A DNA stretch of 64,000 nucleotides, from positions 1 through 64,000 of the forward strand of contig NZ_FUXU01000016.1 in assembly GCF_900167155.1 (NCBI RefSeq). The letters run 5' to 3'. Below the pieces are notes generated by a model that saw nothing but the letters and a program-made list of their open reading frames with translations, had not been told where the DNA came from and made no database searches. The stretch comes from Enterovibrio nigricans DSM 22720. Lineage in GTDB: Bacteria > Pseudomonadota > Gammaproteobacteria > Enterobacterales > Vibrionaceae. Below, one piece after another: positions 63,464 to 64,000 of the stretch; position 1 is the stretch's first letter; each line of letters opens with the position of its first letter. The position numbers and the translations under genes are program-made.

Positions 63464-64000
63464 ATGACTGCCGCTTTTTACCAGCAAATTTGTCAGCAGC
63501 TTGAAGAAGTAAAAGCTGAAGGTCTTTATAAAGATGAACGTGTGATCACGTCTGCGCAACAGGCGAAAATTACAGTGACGTCGGGTGCGGAGGTGCTGAA
63601 CTTCTGTGCCAACAACTATCTAGGTCTCGCAAACCACCCTGCTTTAATTGAAGCAGCTCAAAAAGGCATGGATGAGCAAGGCTTTGGTATGGCTTCTGTT
63701 CGTTTTATTTGCGGCACGCAAGATGCACACAAAGTGTTGGAACAAAAACTTTCAGCCTTCTTGGGCATGGAAGACACTATTCTTTACACCTCGTGCTTTG
63801 ATGCAAATACGGGGTTATTTGAAACCATTTTAGGTGCGGAAGATGCCATTATTTCTGATGCATTGAACCACGCTTCGATCATTGATGGTGTGCGCTTGTG
63901 TAAAGCGATGCGTTTTCGCTACAGCAACAACAACATGGATGAGCTTGAGCAGCAATTGATTGCGGCGAAAGAGGCTGGTGCGCGTAATACGTTGATCGTA
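63464..64000 (+). CDS. kbl: 2-amino-3-ketobutyrate CoA ligase Kbl (3' end outside window)
   Basis: PLP enzyme that, with Tdh, degrades threonine to glycine and acetyl-CoA. The first 179 residues are visible and match E. coli Kbl: [59 protein letters not shown] lies 9 nt before the ATG. The PLP lysine and the usual partner tdh would be beyond the window. Confidence 0.95.
   Translation, partial: MTAAFYQQICQQLEEVKAEGLYKDERVITSAQQAKITVTSGAEVLNFCANNYLGLANHPALIEAAQKGMDEQGFGMASVRFICGTQDAHKVLEQKLSAFLGMEDTILYTSCFDANTGLFETILGAEDAIISDALNHASIIDGVRLCKAMRFRYSNNNMDELEQQLIAAKEAGARNTLIV

Overview
The window is a gene-dense stretch of chromosome from a gammaproteobacterium. It almost certainly belongs to the Vibrionaceae: the gene orders ftsY-ftsE-ftsX-rpoH, glpE-glpG-glpR-glpD, ubiC-ubiA/plsB/lexA, nfuA-comF/bioH, tex-greB/ompR-envZ, gmk-rpoZ-spoT-trmH-recG, yicC/rph-pyrE, slmA-dut-coaBC/radC-rpmB-rpmG-mutM/coaD and hldD/kbl are those of vibrios and their relatives, and the proteins closely resemble Escherichia coli and Vibrio homologues. 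The genus cannot be fixed from the sequence alone. No rRNA, tRNA, CRISPR array, insertion sequence, integrase or prophage gene was recognised. The first gene (ftsY) and the last (kbl) are cut by the window edges.

Layout. 1-3.6 kb: protein targeting, the FtsEX divisome ABC complex and the heat-shock sigma factor. 3.9-7.7 kb: the glp genes with two GlpR-like operators ahead of glpD. 7.7-13.1 kb: a FliL-like secreted protein, early ubiquinone synthesis, plsB and a doubly SOS-boxed lexA. 13.3-21.2 kb: a complete aa3/caa3-type cytochrome c oxidase cluster (subunits II, I, Cox11, III, DUF2909, SURF1, an SCO-like protein, heme A synthase, heme O synthase). 21.3-26.4 kb: an acetyltransferase, a DinF-like MATE exporter, nfuA, comF, bioH and two unrecognised small proteins. 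26.5-32.2 kb: tex, greB, ompR-envZ and a solitary YtrA-type GntR regulator. 32.3-41.0 kb: the spoT operon, yicC and rph-pyrE with an attenuator. 41.3-47.7 kb: a tiny secreted repeat protein, slmA, dut, coaBC, radC, the L28/L33 genes, a membrane-anchored unknown, mutM and coaD. 47.9-62.5 kb: a lipopolysaccharide core and lipid A locus. 62.6-64 kb: a TetR regulator and kbl.

The LPS locus is the main accessory region. It combines the single-Kdo core pathway (WaaA, the Kdo kinase KdkA, an OpsX-like heptosyltransferase, WaaF, HldD), further GT9 and GT2 transferases, a WaaL-like ligase, an LpxM-type late acyltransferase, a hexapeptide-repeat acyltransferase and a three-gene GtrA/GtrB/polytopic glycosyltransferase set that looks like a lipid-linked sugar modification module. 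Several of its genes (about 55.6-60.5 kb) look AT-richer than the housekeeping flanks by eye.

Genes are mostly in short operons; convergent pairs commonly share one bidirectional intrinsic terminator. The less expected items are the Gtr-like trio, the SCO-like protein that keeps CX3C but lacks the usual histidine, the tandem CX8C secreted protein preceded by three direct repeats, the two unknowns beside bioH, and intergenic inverted repeats with ATACC/GGTAT ends.
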